Shown here: positions 23,440 through 35,430 of the stretch, in pieces
Position numbering within the stretch: the first letter of the stretch is position 1
Layout of the letters: the number at the start of each line of letters is the position of its first letter
From: Atrina japonica
Lineage: Eukaryota > Mollusca > Bivalvia > Pterioida > Pinnidae
NCBI GenBank assembly: GCA_030159075.1
Contig: BROG01000533.1
Span: 62,001-126,000 of the forward strand
Length of the DNA stretch: 64,000 bases
Direction of reading: 5' to 3'
Made by a program: the position numbers and the translations under genes
Notes under the pieces: model-generated
The model's database searches: none
Seen by the model: the letters and a program-made list of their open reading frames with translations, nothing else
Told to the model about the DNA's origin: nothing

Positions 23440-25750
23440 GCTTGTCGATCACGGGAATTTGGATTCTAGGTGACCTGCCTGTATTTTCATAGATTTTAGT
23501 TTTTAGATTCTATCTTTGGATGTAATTCTCAAACTTGATGCATCATCACCTTTCCTTTTGTTTGTCTAAATGTAAATATGGGCACTGTTGTATGGCTTTG
23601 TCACCTGTATTTACAAAAAAAAATTCTCAATTTTGCTAAACAAAAGCACAAATTGATATGTAACCTGCTATATAATAGACGTAAATTAGACCAGTCAATA
23701 TTTTGTATGTTTTCCATATTTGATAAATTGGACAACAGTTTTTGTGAAATGCAAGAGTAAATGGTATTGCGATATCATTTTATTTGTTCATTGTCATCAT
23801 TTATCTTATGTTTTGATAATGTTTAAAATGCTTTCTTTTGATCAACTTGATGATACGAAAGAAACCACTTTTGAGTTGAACGGTCACGGATATGGAGCCC
23901 ACTCATCTAACCTTAAAGTTCTAATTTCAAAAAAGTGACGATACCGCTGAAGAAAAGGAAATATTATTTGGATGACCAGGAAAAGTCAGCATCATTTAAT
24001 CAGATATTCATCTCCAAGATCCAAGAAATATATACATTTCATAAGCAACTGATCAAATTGATTTTTAAAAAAGTGTTTCCCTGGCGTATTTCGGATATGC
24101 AGTTTAAGTCCGCTTTGGCAACAAGGGATCCTGGAGAATGACGGTCTGCACCGTTTTCGGAATGTGCTTGATATCCTGGAGATTATTCCTGAAGACTACG
24201 ACATATCAAAGGTTAAGTGAAAAGCAAGTATTTTGTTCTCTGACAAAAAGATGCGGAAAATAACAAGAAGGTAGGTATATACATGCATTTACTCGTAAAT
24301 AGTACCGAACTACCTACGATTGTAGAAGTCTTAATTCCCTAGCGTAGAAAATGCAATGATTTTTGTCTGACAGATGATATTTCACAGAATTTCAAAATTA
24401 TATTTTTTTCTATGTATCATCAATTAAAACACAAGGTATCAAAAGTTAGTAAAAGATTCAGGTTATGGTCAATACCTCATACATAAGTTTACACAAAAAT
24501 AAAAATAAAAGTTGCCTGTATACACGAAGATCAGTCAAAGATAACTTGTAAAGCTTATAGAATTTAGGATACCTTTCGATTCTCTATAGTACAATTTTTC
24601 TCTTGTAAAGTTTTAATGTCCAACAAGAATATTCTACGTACATTCCTCCGAAAGTGAAAGTTTGTTTAAATCTCTGTAAATTGAAGGATTAGAATTTTTT
24701 CTTGTATGCAAAATTAATCCGGCTCAATCCAGAAAATATAGAGAAAATGTTTCTCACTCTCAGTGGGTCGTGTATCTTCGAAATCTTATTCATGAACTTC
24801 ATGTGCGGGCATTCTTTTTCTTTCAATACAAAAGAGATAGCAATAATTTGCCAAAAGATAAATAATTAAAATAACAAACACTTTACAAACTATTTAAGCA
24901 ATATGAAGTGAAGTATTTTTAGAATGTTAGATACTATTATAGGGCATGATCATGATACAAGGGCTTTGTCAATCAGATCTAAAACAAGCTGATGACCTTT
25001 TCACTGAAATCGAGAGGGTTCCACGGAACATTTGCTACTTGTGTGACATGCTAACAGGAGACGCTAACATCGTCTGAACACCTGATCCCATCTCGGTTGG
25101 GGTTCATTTTAAGACTGTTAATATATCTAATATGTCCTAAGCTAATTGACTTTGAGATTCGAATATACATCGGTATTTCTTCATTTTTACTTTGTTGTAA
25201 GTCTATGTTTTTTCAATTACAAGATGTTATATTTTATCACTTATCTGTAATCACATACCTCGTCATCTTTGTTCTACAGGATCGTCCAGAAAACCTTATC
25301 TCATTTGCTGGGATTCAGGTATATCTATTCTTAATGTCCATTACGTCAACGAATAAATCAAGGATCCAGGGTAAGGTTTTATTCATTAAAGAAACTAGAT
25401 ATTTTATAAAAATTAATAAATAAATAAATAAATGAATAAATAAATAAAAACACAGACTTGAATAATTAGCATGTGAAAATCTTGTTGGGACCACCGGCCT
25501 TCCGCAAATAAACATGCAAACTCCCTCAAATATGTGGGACTTCATGCTCTAACTAGGCCCCTATAGTTGTGTTTGTATAATAAGTTAAACTGAATTCGGT
25601 AAATCACGAGAAAATTTCAGACAAGTATGCAGGGTAATTCTGTTTTAGTATCTGACTTACATTGTGTTTATTATAATGTTGCAAAACGTTAACAAACGCT
25701 TAAAGGGCTTATCAAAGAGTTGTCCAAAAGTCGAGAACTTCTGTACTTAT
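23440..25750. repeat. Arm B of an inverted segmental duplication (pseudogene side)
   Basis: Counterpart of 9520-12480; carries the SLC28 pseudogene. Several hundred bp shorter through deletions. Confidence 0.75.
23470..25375 (+). pseudogene. Inverted duplicate of the 5' part of the SLC28 gene (pseudogene)
   Basis: The sequence matches exons 11594-11153 and 10247-10103 of the SLC28 gene, their shared intron and the flanking 5' region, in the opposite orientation. Exon copy one is about 23852-24270 and keeps KYYLDDQEKSASF and SKIQEIYTFHKQL, then loses frame near the first membrane segment and meets TGA after RDPGE. Its 3' splice acceptor AG has become TG. Exon copy two, about 25222-25370, is still open and keeps VITYLVIFVLQDRPENLISFAG. 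No counterparts of the later SLC28 exons follow, so this is a partial genomic duplication, not a retrocopy (introns are retained). It is almost certainly not translated into a transporter. Confidence 0.8.
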
Positions 25751-25814
25751 CTGGAATGTATAAACGCCATATGTAGGCGAGAAAGGTACATTACTAACTG
25801 AATGTGAATGTTGA

Positions 25815-25960
25815 AAATACAAAAGCCAAAATCATCATGTTTGTCGTATAGCTTGGTCGTTATTTCCCATTGTAACAAATCACATCAACTACGTCAATAG
25901 ATAAAGTTCTTTTTCTTTACTGTCCTATCAACACTGACAGATAGAAGACGATGTGTACAA
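25815..25960 (-). mobile_element. Penelope-like element fragment, inverted copy of the 6.0-6.2 kb piece
   Basis: The minus strand shows TACGACAAACATGATGATTT-type sequence preceded by the same flank as at 6010-6190 (ATCTTCTATCTGTCAGTGTTG), so element and flank were copied together. Confidence 0.55.
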
Positions 25961-25974
25961 TGATTTGTTGATAA

Positions 25975-26290
25975 GGTCAGGTTTCAAAACTGATTTAAAT
26001 TTGATCATTTTATCTTGATTTTAAACAACGCTAGCGATAACGGATACAGATAATGTTTCACTTCAAATCGTAAAAGTAAGAAAGGAGTACAACGTTAAAT
26101 TTTGGACCGCTGGAATTTGTTCTTAACGCATTGCTTCAATTTCCTTGTCAATCGGCACGATATCTGTCGAAGGCAACATTTATTTTACGGTGATTGGACC
26201 TATTTAGGGTTCCTTTTTCTTTATTACCAACATCACGTTACAGTGAATTATATTTCATTATCTGTTTAATATGCTCTGCTGGGTTTATGT
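25975..26290 (+). repeat. Dispersed direct duplication, segment 2a
   Basis: GATAACGGATACAGATAATG through TATGCTCTGCTGGG matches 18645-19030; frames are broken. Confidence 0.65.
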
Positions 26291-26291
26291 T

Positions 26292-26505
26292 TTGCACTAA
26301 ACGTCTGTACCGACTGTGACGAGGATTTGTTCCTCACATCACATTTGAATTTGATTGTGGACTAGCGGGAGGTGTGACCGATAAACAGGGGATGCTGATC
26401 CCCCACTAAGTTTCCAGAGGTCCATGTTCGTTCAGTATTCACAAGATTCGTATATGTGTCCTGAACATCCTGAAGATTTATACCTTGGTATCTGAAATTG
26501 TTATG
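26292..26505 (+). mobile_element. Penelope-like element 3' tail
   Basis: The tail only, from AAACGTCTGTACCGACTGTG to ATACCTTGGTATCTGAAAT, fused to the repeated segment 25975-26290. Confidence 0.72.
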
Positions 26506-26807
26506 GACTCGGAGACGTCATCAGCTAACAGTGAAATGTCTCAAAATTTGACTTATGCTATGAATTTTGAAAACTTTCTCCATACGTATAGTAGCAGGAT
26601 AATGATTGTTTTATCTGTTTGTTAGCTTTCTCATAAACATTTGACTTTATAAAAAACGTTTAATATTAAGAAACTGACCATCAGAAAGACACTGAAGAAA
26701 AAATCACAAACAATATCTAGCAATGATCTATGTATACTCAGAAAGTAAAACAAAAATAACAGATCATTGTTGCTAAATGAATGATGAAATTGATTATGTC
26801 TTGGCAA

Positions 26808-27240
26808 TCAGGACCGGAAGTCACCTCTACTTATTACTCAAGGTCAGCTAAACACACAACTTGAATTTATGCTGCAACTGCACTTTTGTAGATTAATGAC
26901 ATGCGATATTAATTAATAATGAATAGTTCAAGAACACTTCAGAAATATAAAAAATACATTTAGCAGATACATGTACTCAAATTCTGAGAACCATACTCAA
27001 CGGTTTTCAAAGAGATGGGTTGATATAAGACTTTTAAACTGACTTGTTCCTTGAATACATGTGAAGTTGTCATGTTTTTGTGCTTCTTTTTCAATAAAAT
27101 TCTGTTTAAAGTAACGGTCTTTCAATTTTTGTGAGAAATCCATAAATTTGAACCCATGTATTTATGTAAATTCACATCCAGAAATTTTATAAACAACTAT
27201 GTAGTCAAAATAGAAAGACAAAAGTTGAGCTTGAGTATTG
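26808..27240 (+). repeat. Dispersed direct duplication, segment 2b
   Basis: Counterpart of 21853-22145 (GAAGTCACCTCTACTTATTA, later CAACTATGTAGTCAAAATAG). Together with segments 1a and 2a it indicates one larger duplicated block later opened by insertions. Confidence 0.65.
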
Positions 27241-27867
27241 AAAAAATTGGTGACTTTGGGCCGGGGTCGACCACTTCTAGAAGTTACCTGAAGATGCAAT
27301 ATTCCTCTTTAAATAACATAAGAAAGACAAAATTCCAAAATAATTTGAGTTATTATAAGAAAGATATCGTTATCATTACTATACATACGCGATTCTTTAC
27401 CAACGAAAATCCCTCAAAATGTATTTTACAAATAGCACATTTTCACTAGTTTCAGTATCAATTATTTTTAATATCATTGATCTGTATTCATGTAGCATAT
27501 ACATTTTTAAAATAACTCTAATTTGTATTTTACATAAAGAAAATGAAACAAGTCGGAAACATACACACTAAGGTTGCTAGGCAACTCTAGGACTGCCACT
27601 TGCTCCTATGTATCAATTAAGCATTACAAGTAGCGAGGTTTGCTGATTGGCTGATTGTAAACATTTCATTACGACTTAAACCTTGTTACGTGAGCTCTTG
27701 ATCGAGTGATATGCATCTTATTTCTTCACGATCTAGGTTATAATGTGTTAATGATGAACCAGTGTGTTCACTTTAAAACTTGAGGATTATTTAAAGCTAA
27801 AAATTTGTCTGAGCTTTGGCTAATCTTGAAACTTGATGTCATTTTTATTTAAACTTTTGTTCTTGGT

Positions 27868-27960
27868 GGGCCTCCATTGTCCAGTGGTTAGAGCATCACG
27901 CTGTTAATATTGAAGTCTCTTTTGTGAGAAATTAACTTACTCAGTATAAAAATTTCCAGA
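27868..27960 (+). mobile_element. SINE family A, head fragment
   Basis: GGCCTCCATTGTCCAGTGG then TTAGAGCATCACGCTG and GAAGTCTCT match the tRNA-like head; the body is missing. Confidence 0.45.
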
Positions 27961-28780
27961 ATAATGGATCAAATGAATGGATCTTTTCGTCATTATTTTA
28001 TTCATATGTACCTTGTGACTATCATAACTTATCTCAACCATATCTTATATTATTTGTGCGATTATGATATCACAAATGAATGGCGTCAAAAATGCACATG
28101 GACAGCCATGTGTCAGACACGTGGCGATAGGACAATTGCTATTTGTTACACATTGATACCCAAATCTGTATAACGTGTTGATATGGTGATTTATCTAGAA
28201 GCTGAAATGGTGTAAACGTCATAAATAAAAAATAATATATTCTAACACCGGAATCAGTCGATTGTCAGTCTTTCAATACGCCTTTAAGAACTTTTTGAAT
28301 ATTACAGTGAAACTTGTAGGGAGGTGGCTTTTATATAGAGGCTGATTTGTACACCAATGGCACTATTAGCGAGAGCAAAAACGGCCATTATGACTAGGTG
28401 GTTTTTATACACAGATGGTCAATAAAACAGGTTTTACTGTACTACTTTCAACCCCACAAACCACAAACTTCACGCAAGATTAAACTTGTGTCTGATTAAA
28501 ATGTATATTTTCGGAATTCAGATAAAAAGACCTTTCGCTGACATTAATTTTACCCGGGCGAATAAAAACGTAATACTATGACCTATGATAGACGAGCTAT
28601 TGATTTGGTCTAACATTAAAAATATGTATTACGACATAATAAATGAGCTTTACTTATAACAGTGTAACAGCTTAAACGGAAACATCGGATGTAGACTATT
28701 CTGCAAGTCGAATGATCAACACCGTGATTTACACATTTAAATGTCTTATTTTCATAAATTGAATAAATCGCACTTGCCTC
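27961..28780. other. Unassigned non-coding stretch
   Basis: AT-rich; a 69-codon open frame at 27964-28173 has no recognisable features. No other signal seen. Confidence 0.5.
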
Positions 28781-29580
28781 CCTGTGTATGTAAATGCCAT
28801 ACATAAATAGGAAATATTAGTGATCTGACTGTTATAACAGTTTGCTATTACATGTGAGTATGGCAGTTTATTCTTCTGCTTTATATGCACACACTTTACG
28901 TTTAGTTAGTCATGCGTAGATATACATATATATTGTAAACTGGAACAAATTACATATTAATCTTCTCGTGCTTAAATCAAATGTTATTTATACTTTAAAC
29001 ACTCCTGATACCATGCATACACGACAAGATATCTGTATTAACACGTATAGGCTTCCATATTGAGACACCCAACCTTATCATTTGTGGAAACAAAAAGAGT
29101 GTACTTCATTTATGAACTTCTAGACCAGTTTCCCGATTATATCACCGACGGGTAAGTAAACAGAATTGTACACACGATATCGAATAACTCACAAGAGAAG
29201 CTGTTATTGACATTGTGCTGTCACAGCTGTCAAAGCAGACCTGTATGTACATATTTGTGTTGGTATCTGTCAAAATGTTCCAGTGTAAATTTTAAATGAA
29301 TTCAAGAATTTCTCGATTCTCCAATCACATAAGTACATTGACCTGGAAACCTATATCGACTGCATGTGTCTCTGCGTGTATCTGGAAAAACCGACATAAA
29401 GTGTTATCAAACTTCAGATTACTGATTGAACTGGTTAAAGTTACTTTTAGAGTTATGTTGATTATATATATACATATATACCGTGACCACGGGAACTCGT
29501 TTTCTAGTCATCCAATTGATTGATCGGTAATTGAACCTGAGATCTATCGCTGGTCAATGCATTACTCCTAGAGAAACAAA

Positions 29581-29695
<115 letters not shown>

Positions 29696-29889
29696 GATAA
29701 GGTTTACTAGTACAAATATTAATCTCTCTTCGGATTCAGGACCGTATACAGAATAAGATAAAATTTACTTGAATCACCATTCCACATGTTGCTGAATTAA
29801 ACAACAATCTTTTGTTCTACATAGCCCTTTCAGTTTAAATAAACTCGACACAGACGATTAGGAATAAGTCACACACGGGATTGACAATT

Positions 29890-30430
29890 AGGATTATGTC
29901 ACACCCGGCATAGACGATTAGGGATAAGTCACACTCGACAGAGACGATAGGAAATATGTCAAACTTGACATGGACGAGTGGGGATAAGTCACACTCGACA
30001 TAGGCGATAGGAAATATGTCACACTAGACATGGATGAGTGGGGATAAGTCACACTCGACACAGACGATATGAAATATGTCACAGTTGACATAGACGATAG
30101 GAAATATGTCACATCCGACAAAAACGATGATAAATATGTCACACTCGACATAGACGATAGGAAATATGTCACACTCGACATAGAAGATAAGAAATACGTC
30201 ACACTCAACATAGACAATACAAAATATGTCAAACTTGGCATACACGAGTGGGGATAAGTCAAACTCGACATAGACGATAAGAAATATGTCACATCCGACA
30301 AAGACGATGAGAAATATGTCACACTTGACATAGACGATAAGAAATATTTCACACTCGATATAGACGATTAGGAATAAGTTACACTCTGCATAGACGATAA
30401 GAAATATGTCACACTCGACATAGACTATCA
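29890..30430. repeat. 30-bp minisatellite, array 1
   Basis: About 18 diverged copies of a unit like CACACTCGACATAGACGATA followed by GGAAATATGT. Because the unit is a multiple of three and lacks stops in several frames, long spurious open frames arise on both strands (for instance repeated KYVTLDIDDR on plus). Confidence 0.85.
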
Positions 30431-31374
30431 AAAAAGTAACCCAACATATTTTAGCCAATAGTCATAACGGTGACTGTAATATTTCTGAAATGTTGACTTT
30501 AAATGCGATAGCTTTCCAAATCTATATATAAAATGTATATACGTTGAAGCCTTACATTGTAGGGTCATTTTGGAGATATAAACACCATATGCAGACGATT
30601 AAGATAAAATACTTATTAAATGTGGATAAGCTGACGAAAAGAAAGTGGTCGTCATCGCTGTAGTTCCCCTGTGTATATCTAAACATACATATAAAAAGAA
30701 ATAATAGTGTCCTGACTGTTATAAGTTTACTATTACACGTGAGTATGACAGTGTATTCTGAATCTACTTTATATGCACATACTTTACGTTTAGTTAGTCA
30801 TGCGTAGATATACATGTATATTGTAAACTGGAACAAATTACATATTAATCTTTTCCTTAAAGCAAATGTTATTTATACTTTAAACAATCCTAAACCATGT
30901 ATATACGACAAGACATCTGTATTAACACGTAAAGGCTTCCATATTAAGACACCAAATCTTATCAAATATTTTATGTGTTCATTTGTCGTAACAAAATAAG
31001 TGTGAACTTCATTTATGAACTTCTAGACCAGTATCCTGACTTTATCACCAACGGGTAAGTAAACATAATTGTACACACGATATGGAATAACTCACAAAGA
31101 AACTGTTATTGACATTGTGCTGTCATAGCATGCCTGTACGTACATATTTGTGTTTGTGTCTGTCAAAATGTTCCAGTGTAAATTTTAAATGAATTTAAGA
31201 ACTTCTCGATTCTTCAATCGCATGAGTACACTGACCCGGAAACATATATCGACTACATGTGTATCTGTAAAAAACCGACATAAAGTGTTATCAAACTGAT
31301 AAATTACGTTTAAAGTCAGATTACTGATTGAACTGGTTAAAATTACTTTTGAAGTTATATTAGACAACCACAAA

Positions 31375-31377
<3 letters not shown>

Positions 31378-31464
<87 letters not shown>
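31378..31464. repeat. (CT)n microsatellite in duplication unit 2
   Basis: About 87 bp pure CT, at the same relative position as 29585-29686. Confidence 0.97.
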
Positions 31465-31466
<2 letters not shown>

Positions 31467-31639
31467 ATAAGGTTTACTAGTACAAATATTAATCTCTCTT
31501 CCGATTCAGGACCGTATACAGAATAAGATAAAAAAAATTACGTAAATCTCCATTCCACATGTTGCTGAATCTTTTGTTTTACATAGCCCTTTCAGTTTAA
31601 ATAAACTCGACCCAGACGATTAGGAATAAGTCATACACT

Positions 31640-32305
31640 GTATTTGCAATTAGGATTATGTCACACCCGGCACAGGCGATTAAGAATACATCAAACCCAT
31701 AGGCGATTAGGAATGTCACACTTGACATAGACGATAGGAAATGTCAGACTTGACATAAACGATTAGGAATATCATAGTCAATATGGACGATAAGAAATAT
31801 GTCACACGCGACACGGACAATATGAAATATACCAAACTTGGCATAGACAATTAGGGATAAGTCACAATCGAGGTAGACATAAGGAATAAGTCACACTCGA
31901 CAAAGACTATAAGAAATATGGCATACTCAACATAGCCGATTCGGAATTTCACACTCGACATAAACGATAAGAAATATGTCAAACTTGGCATATACGATAA
32001 AGAATATCACACCCGACATAGACGTGAGGAATATGTCAAACTTGGCATAGACGATTAGGAATACGTCACACTCGACATAGACGATAAGAAATATGTCACA
32101 CTCGACATAGACTATAAGAAATATGTCACACTCGACATAGACTATAAGAAACATGTCACACTCTACACAGACTTTATGGAACACGTCACACTCGACATAG
32201 ACGATTAGGAATAAGTCACACTCGATATAGACGATAAGAAATATGTCACACTCGGCATGGACGATTAGGAATAAGTCACACTCGACATAGACGATAAGAA
32301 ATATA
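31640..32305. repeat. 30-bp minisatellite, array 2
   Basis: Same unit as 29890-30430, in the second copy of the segmental duplication. Confidence 0.83.
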
Positions 32306-33296
32306 TTAACATACCGACTGCAATAACCATCATTGCAAGTTTATAGAGCGATATATTGTATATTCAGTATTTGCAGTCGCATGATCGAGTATTAACCGCT
32401 TTACTTTTCAGCGTGAGAATAAATGAACGAATTAATTAAGAATAGATAATCACATATTTATTTCTTATATATTTAAACTTAAAAGCCATATATAACGCCT
32501 ACCGCAAAACAAATAAAAATCACAGAAAGAAATCGGAAACATGAGACTACATCTTTAGCACACTGTACAGCCTACAGGCCCATATCGCGATTTATCTAGG
32601 CCATGTTATGACCAGACCCAAATGAAAGTTCGCATCGCAGTTACAACAAATTTGTCAAGCATCTATGACAAACAGGTCGATTTGTTTGCCTTCACCGGAT
32701 ATTCCTGTCAGAAACAATTCGTCACTTGCATCGTGTGAAATCAGGTCGTGTGAAATACTTACGTAAGTTACGTACGAATCAGTCATCATGGTTCCCAGCT
32801 GATTGTTAAAAAATATCAAATAAAATGGCTACTTTCAGTAGTCATGATGAATATTAGCTGTCTCCCTTCTCGTAAGTCACACTCAAACTTTGTATGGTAT
32901 ATCCCATTAATAATATATCAGAATTCAAAGGCAAATTCGTTGTAAATACATTACACAGCATAGCCATGGGCGCGGCACTTTGCATTTACATTTCTCTTCT
33001 GACACATTTAGTCGAATTCCAAGCAGTCGAATATTTTAAAATAATCTCAAAACAATTATGACACTTATTCAAAATTTTCCATATCACTAGTCTCTTTCAA
33101 AACGATATAAAAAATAAAATAAAACTTAATTCCATTTAGTATTTCCGGACAGAAAAGGGGAACTACTTCTCGTCCCACACAGCTGTTTAGCTATTACGTC
33201 ATGTGAAAAACTCCCACCACAAAGGCAATAAAGTAAAATGAATTTCGTAACAAACTGACTACAGATTCACAGAAAATGGTAATATATATAAATATA

Positions 33297-33440
33297 AGGA
33301 TTAATTTTCATTTTTTGAAAAGCATTGAGTATAATTGCAATGGATCATAGAAAAAAAATTTAATGTGCTGCACAGAATATTTTTCCATGATCCATTGCAT
33401 TTATACTCAATGCTTTTCCAAAAAAATGAAAAACAATCCT
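33297..33440. repeat. Foldback hairpin
   Basis: Arms of about 53 bp, including AAAGCATTGAGTATAATTGC, with a loop of about 35 bp; few mismatches. Confidence 0.8.
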
Positions 33441-33449
33441 TTAATGTCA

Positions 33450-33590
33450 ACTCAACATATACGATTAGGAATAAGTCACATTCGGTTTAGACGATAAGAA
33501 ATATGTCACACTTAGCATAAACGATTATGAATAAGTCAAACTCGACATAGACATGAGGAAGAAGTCACACTCGGCATTGACTATCAAAAA
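33450..33590. repeat. 30-bp minisatellite, array 3 (short)
   Basis: About four more units, separated from array 2 by the 1.1 kb insert. Confidence 0.75.
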
Positions 33591-33712
33591 CTACTTCCTA
33601 ACAAGTAACCCAACATATTTCAATCAATAGTCGTTATAGTGACTGTAATCGTTCTGTAATGTGACTTAAACTGCGACATCTTCGCAAATCTATATGTAAT
33701 ATGTATATACGT

Positions 33713-34205
33713 TTAAGCCTTAGAATGTAGGGTCATTTGTGGAGATGTAAACTCCATATGTTGAAGCCTTAGAATGTAGGGTCAGATTTGGAGATAGAAA
33801 CTCCATATTTTGAATCCTTAGATTGTAGGGTCAGTTTTTGAGATATAAACTCCATATTTTGAAGCCTTAGAATGTAGGTTCAGTTTGGGAGATATAAACT
33901 CCATATGTTGAAGCCTTAGAATGTAGGGTCAGTTTTGGAGATATTAACTCCATATGTTGAAGCCTTAGATTGTAGGGTCAGTTTTGGAGATATAAACGCC
34001 ATATGTTGAGGCCTTAGATTGTAGGGTCAGTTTTGGAGATATAAACTCCATATGTTGAGGCCTTAGATTATAAGGTCAGTTTTGGAGATATAAACTCCAT
34101 ATGTTGAGGCCTTAGATTGTAGGGTCAGTTTTGGAGATATTTACTCCATATTTTGAAGCCTTAGATTGTAGGGTCAGTTTTGGAGATATAAACTCCATAT
34201 ACAGA
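33713..34205. repeat. 49-bp minisatellite
   Basis: About ten copies with TTGAAGCCTTAGATTGTAGG then TTTTGGAGATATAAACTCCA; successive CCTTAGA positions 33718, 33767 and 33816 give the 49-bp period. A single monomer remains at the equivalent place in unit 1 (about 30543-30592). Confidence 0.88.
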
Positions 34206-34265
34206 AGATTAAAGTAAAATGCTTATTAAATGACAATAAGCTGACGGAGAGAAAGCGGAAGTCAT

Positions 34266-35130
34266 CGTAATATTGGACAATTATGATACAAAATACCATC
34301 CGCATATCCATGAAGCACAAATTTAAATATTAAACGTTTGGAATTTGATTAATTTACCAGTGACTTTTTTAATAAAACGACAGTTGTTGTTTTTTGTTTT
34401 TGTTTTATTAAACAAATTGATGTTTGTATTGTATTTAAACCTTTCAACGCTACATACCATTATAGACTGGTCTTAAACAATGCAAACGATCATATCACTA
34501 AGATACTCATCAGTGAGAGGGTTAAAAAAAATCTGTCAAAATACATTTTGGTCTCTCTAAAGTAATAAATAGTATTAAATGTATTTGACTTCTGTAGTTT
34601 TATATTTGCTACTATTAAAATGTACTTTTATCGTATTTTTTACCTGGCGTTACTCATTAAATGTTCTTTAATATTTAAATCACATTGCTTCATCTCTGTT
34701 ATATAACATTTCTCAATGTTCCAAAAAATAAACATATATCTATATTTGTAAAGTTAATTTTCCGTCCCAGCTTGGGGGGTCTTTAACGTTCCATTTCCTC
34801 TTAGTGACGCGACCGCGTTTACAAGACAATTAAAGTAAGACACACACACACGGTAAAGGTTGATAAATCTATGTTATTATATTTTTGTTTTTGTTCTACA
34901 TTTTCATTTGTCCAGAGGCGGTCACTTGTTCTACCGTTAAAAATGTTATCGAACTGTAAACCGGATAATTTACGTCATTGCACTGCTATGACGTCACGGA
35001 ACTGTTTCAGTTGAATTTCATTTAGCGCCAACTTATTTTACTTCAAGGAAACACTCGAGGGATTGATAGAGCTTGCCATATCTCTGTCAATGGTCGATGG
35101 TTTGTTAAATTAAAAGGTAATAAAACGACC
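34266..35130. other. Intergenic stretch upstream of sulfotransferase 1
   Basis: No coding signal. It probably contains the promoter and a 5' UTR exon of the sulfotransferase, since a splice acceptor ends at 35391, but I cannot place them. Confidence 0.4.
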
Positions 35131-35253
35131 ATTGCACTACTTTTGGTTCGATATGAAAATTTATGGAGTACAAAAAACAATATCAACCTCGGCCTCGGTC
35201 GATATTGTTTTTGTACTCCATAAATTCTCATATCAAACCAAAAATAGTGCAAT
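35131..35253. repeat. Foldback hairpin upstream of sulfotransferase 1
   Basis: Arms of about 58 bp (ATTGCACTACTTTTGGTTCG inward to AACAATATC), tiny loop around CTCGGCCTCGG. It ends 178 bp before the sulfotransferase start codon. Confidence 0.85.
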
Positions 35254-35430
35254 AATTGTTTAATGTTTTTCGGGGAGGATTTAAAAAAAAAATCTAGCGT
35301 TTTATACCTAAAATAATAATAAATTTGATATTGAATTTAGAAGCCTACAAATATTTTGATGTTTAAATTTGTCATTGATAATATGTTTCAGCTTTCCTCT
35401 GCGAATCAACAATTTTCCAGAAGAAGTACG

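Larger units (their letters stand above)
30660..34265. repeat. Tandem segmental duplication, unit 2
   Basis: Counterpart of 28780-30655, longer because of about 1.1 kb of extra sequence (32310-33440, including a foldback hairpin) and expansion of the 49-bp minisatellite. Non-coding. Confidence 0.8.

Noticed and set aside
29890..32305. CRISPR-like array of 30-bp repeats
   Set aside because: Units are contiguous with no unique spacers, in a eukaryotic context; it is a minisatellite.
35359..35430. Longer N-terminus for sulfotransferase 1 from in-frame ATGs at 35359 or 35383
   Set aside because: A good splice acceptor ends at 35391 and paralogue 2 supports the shorter start; not fully excluded.
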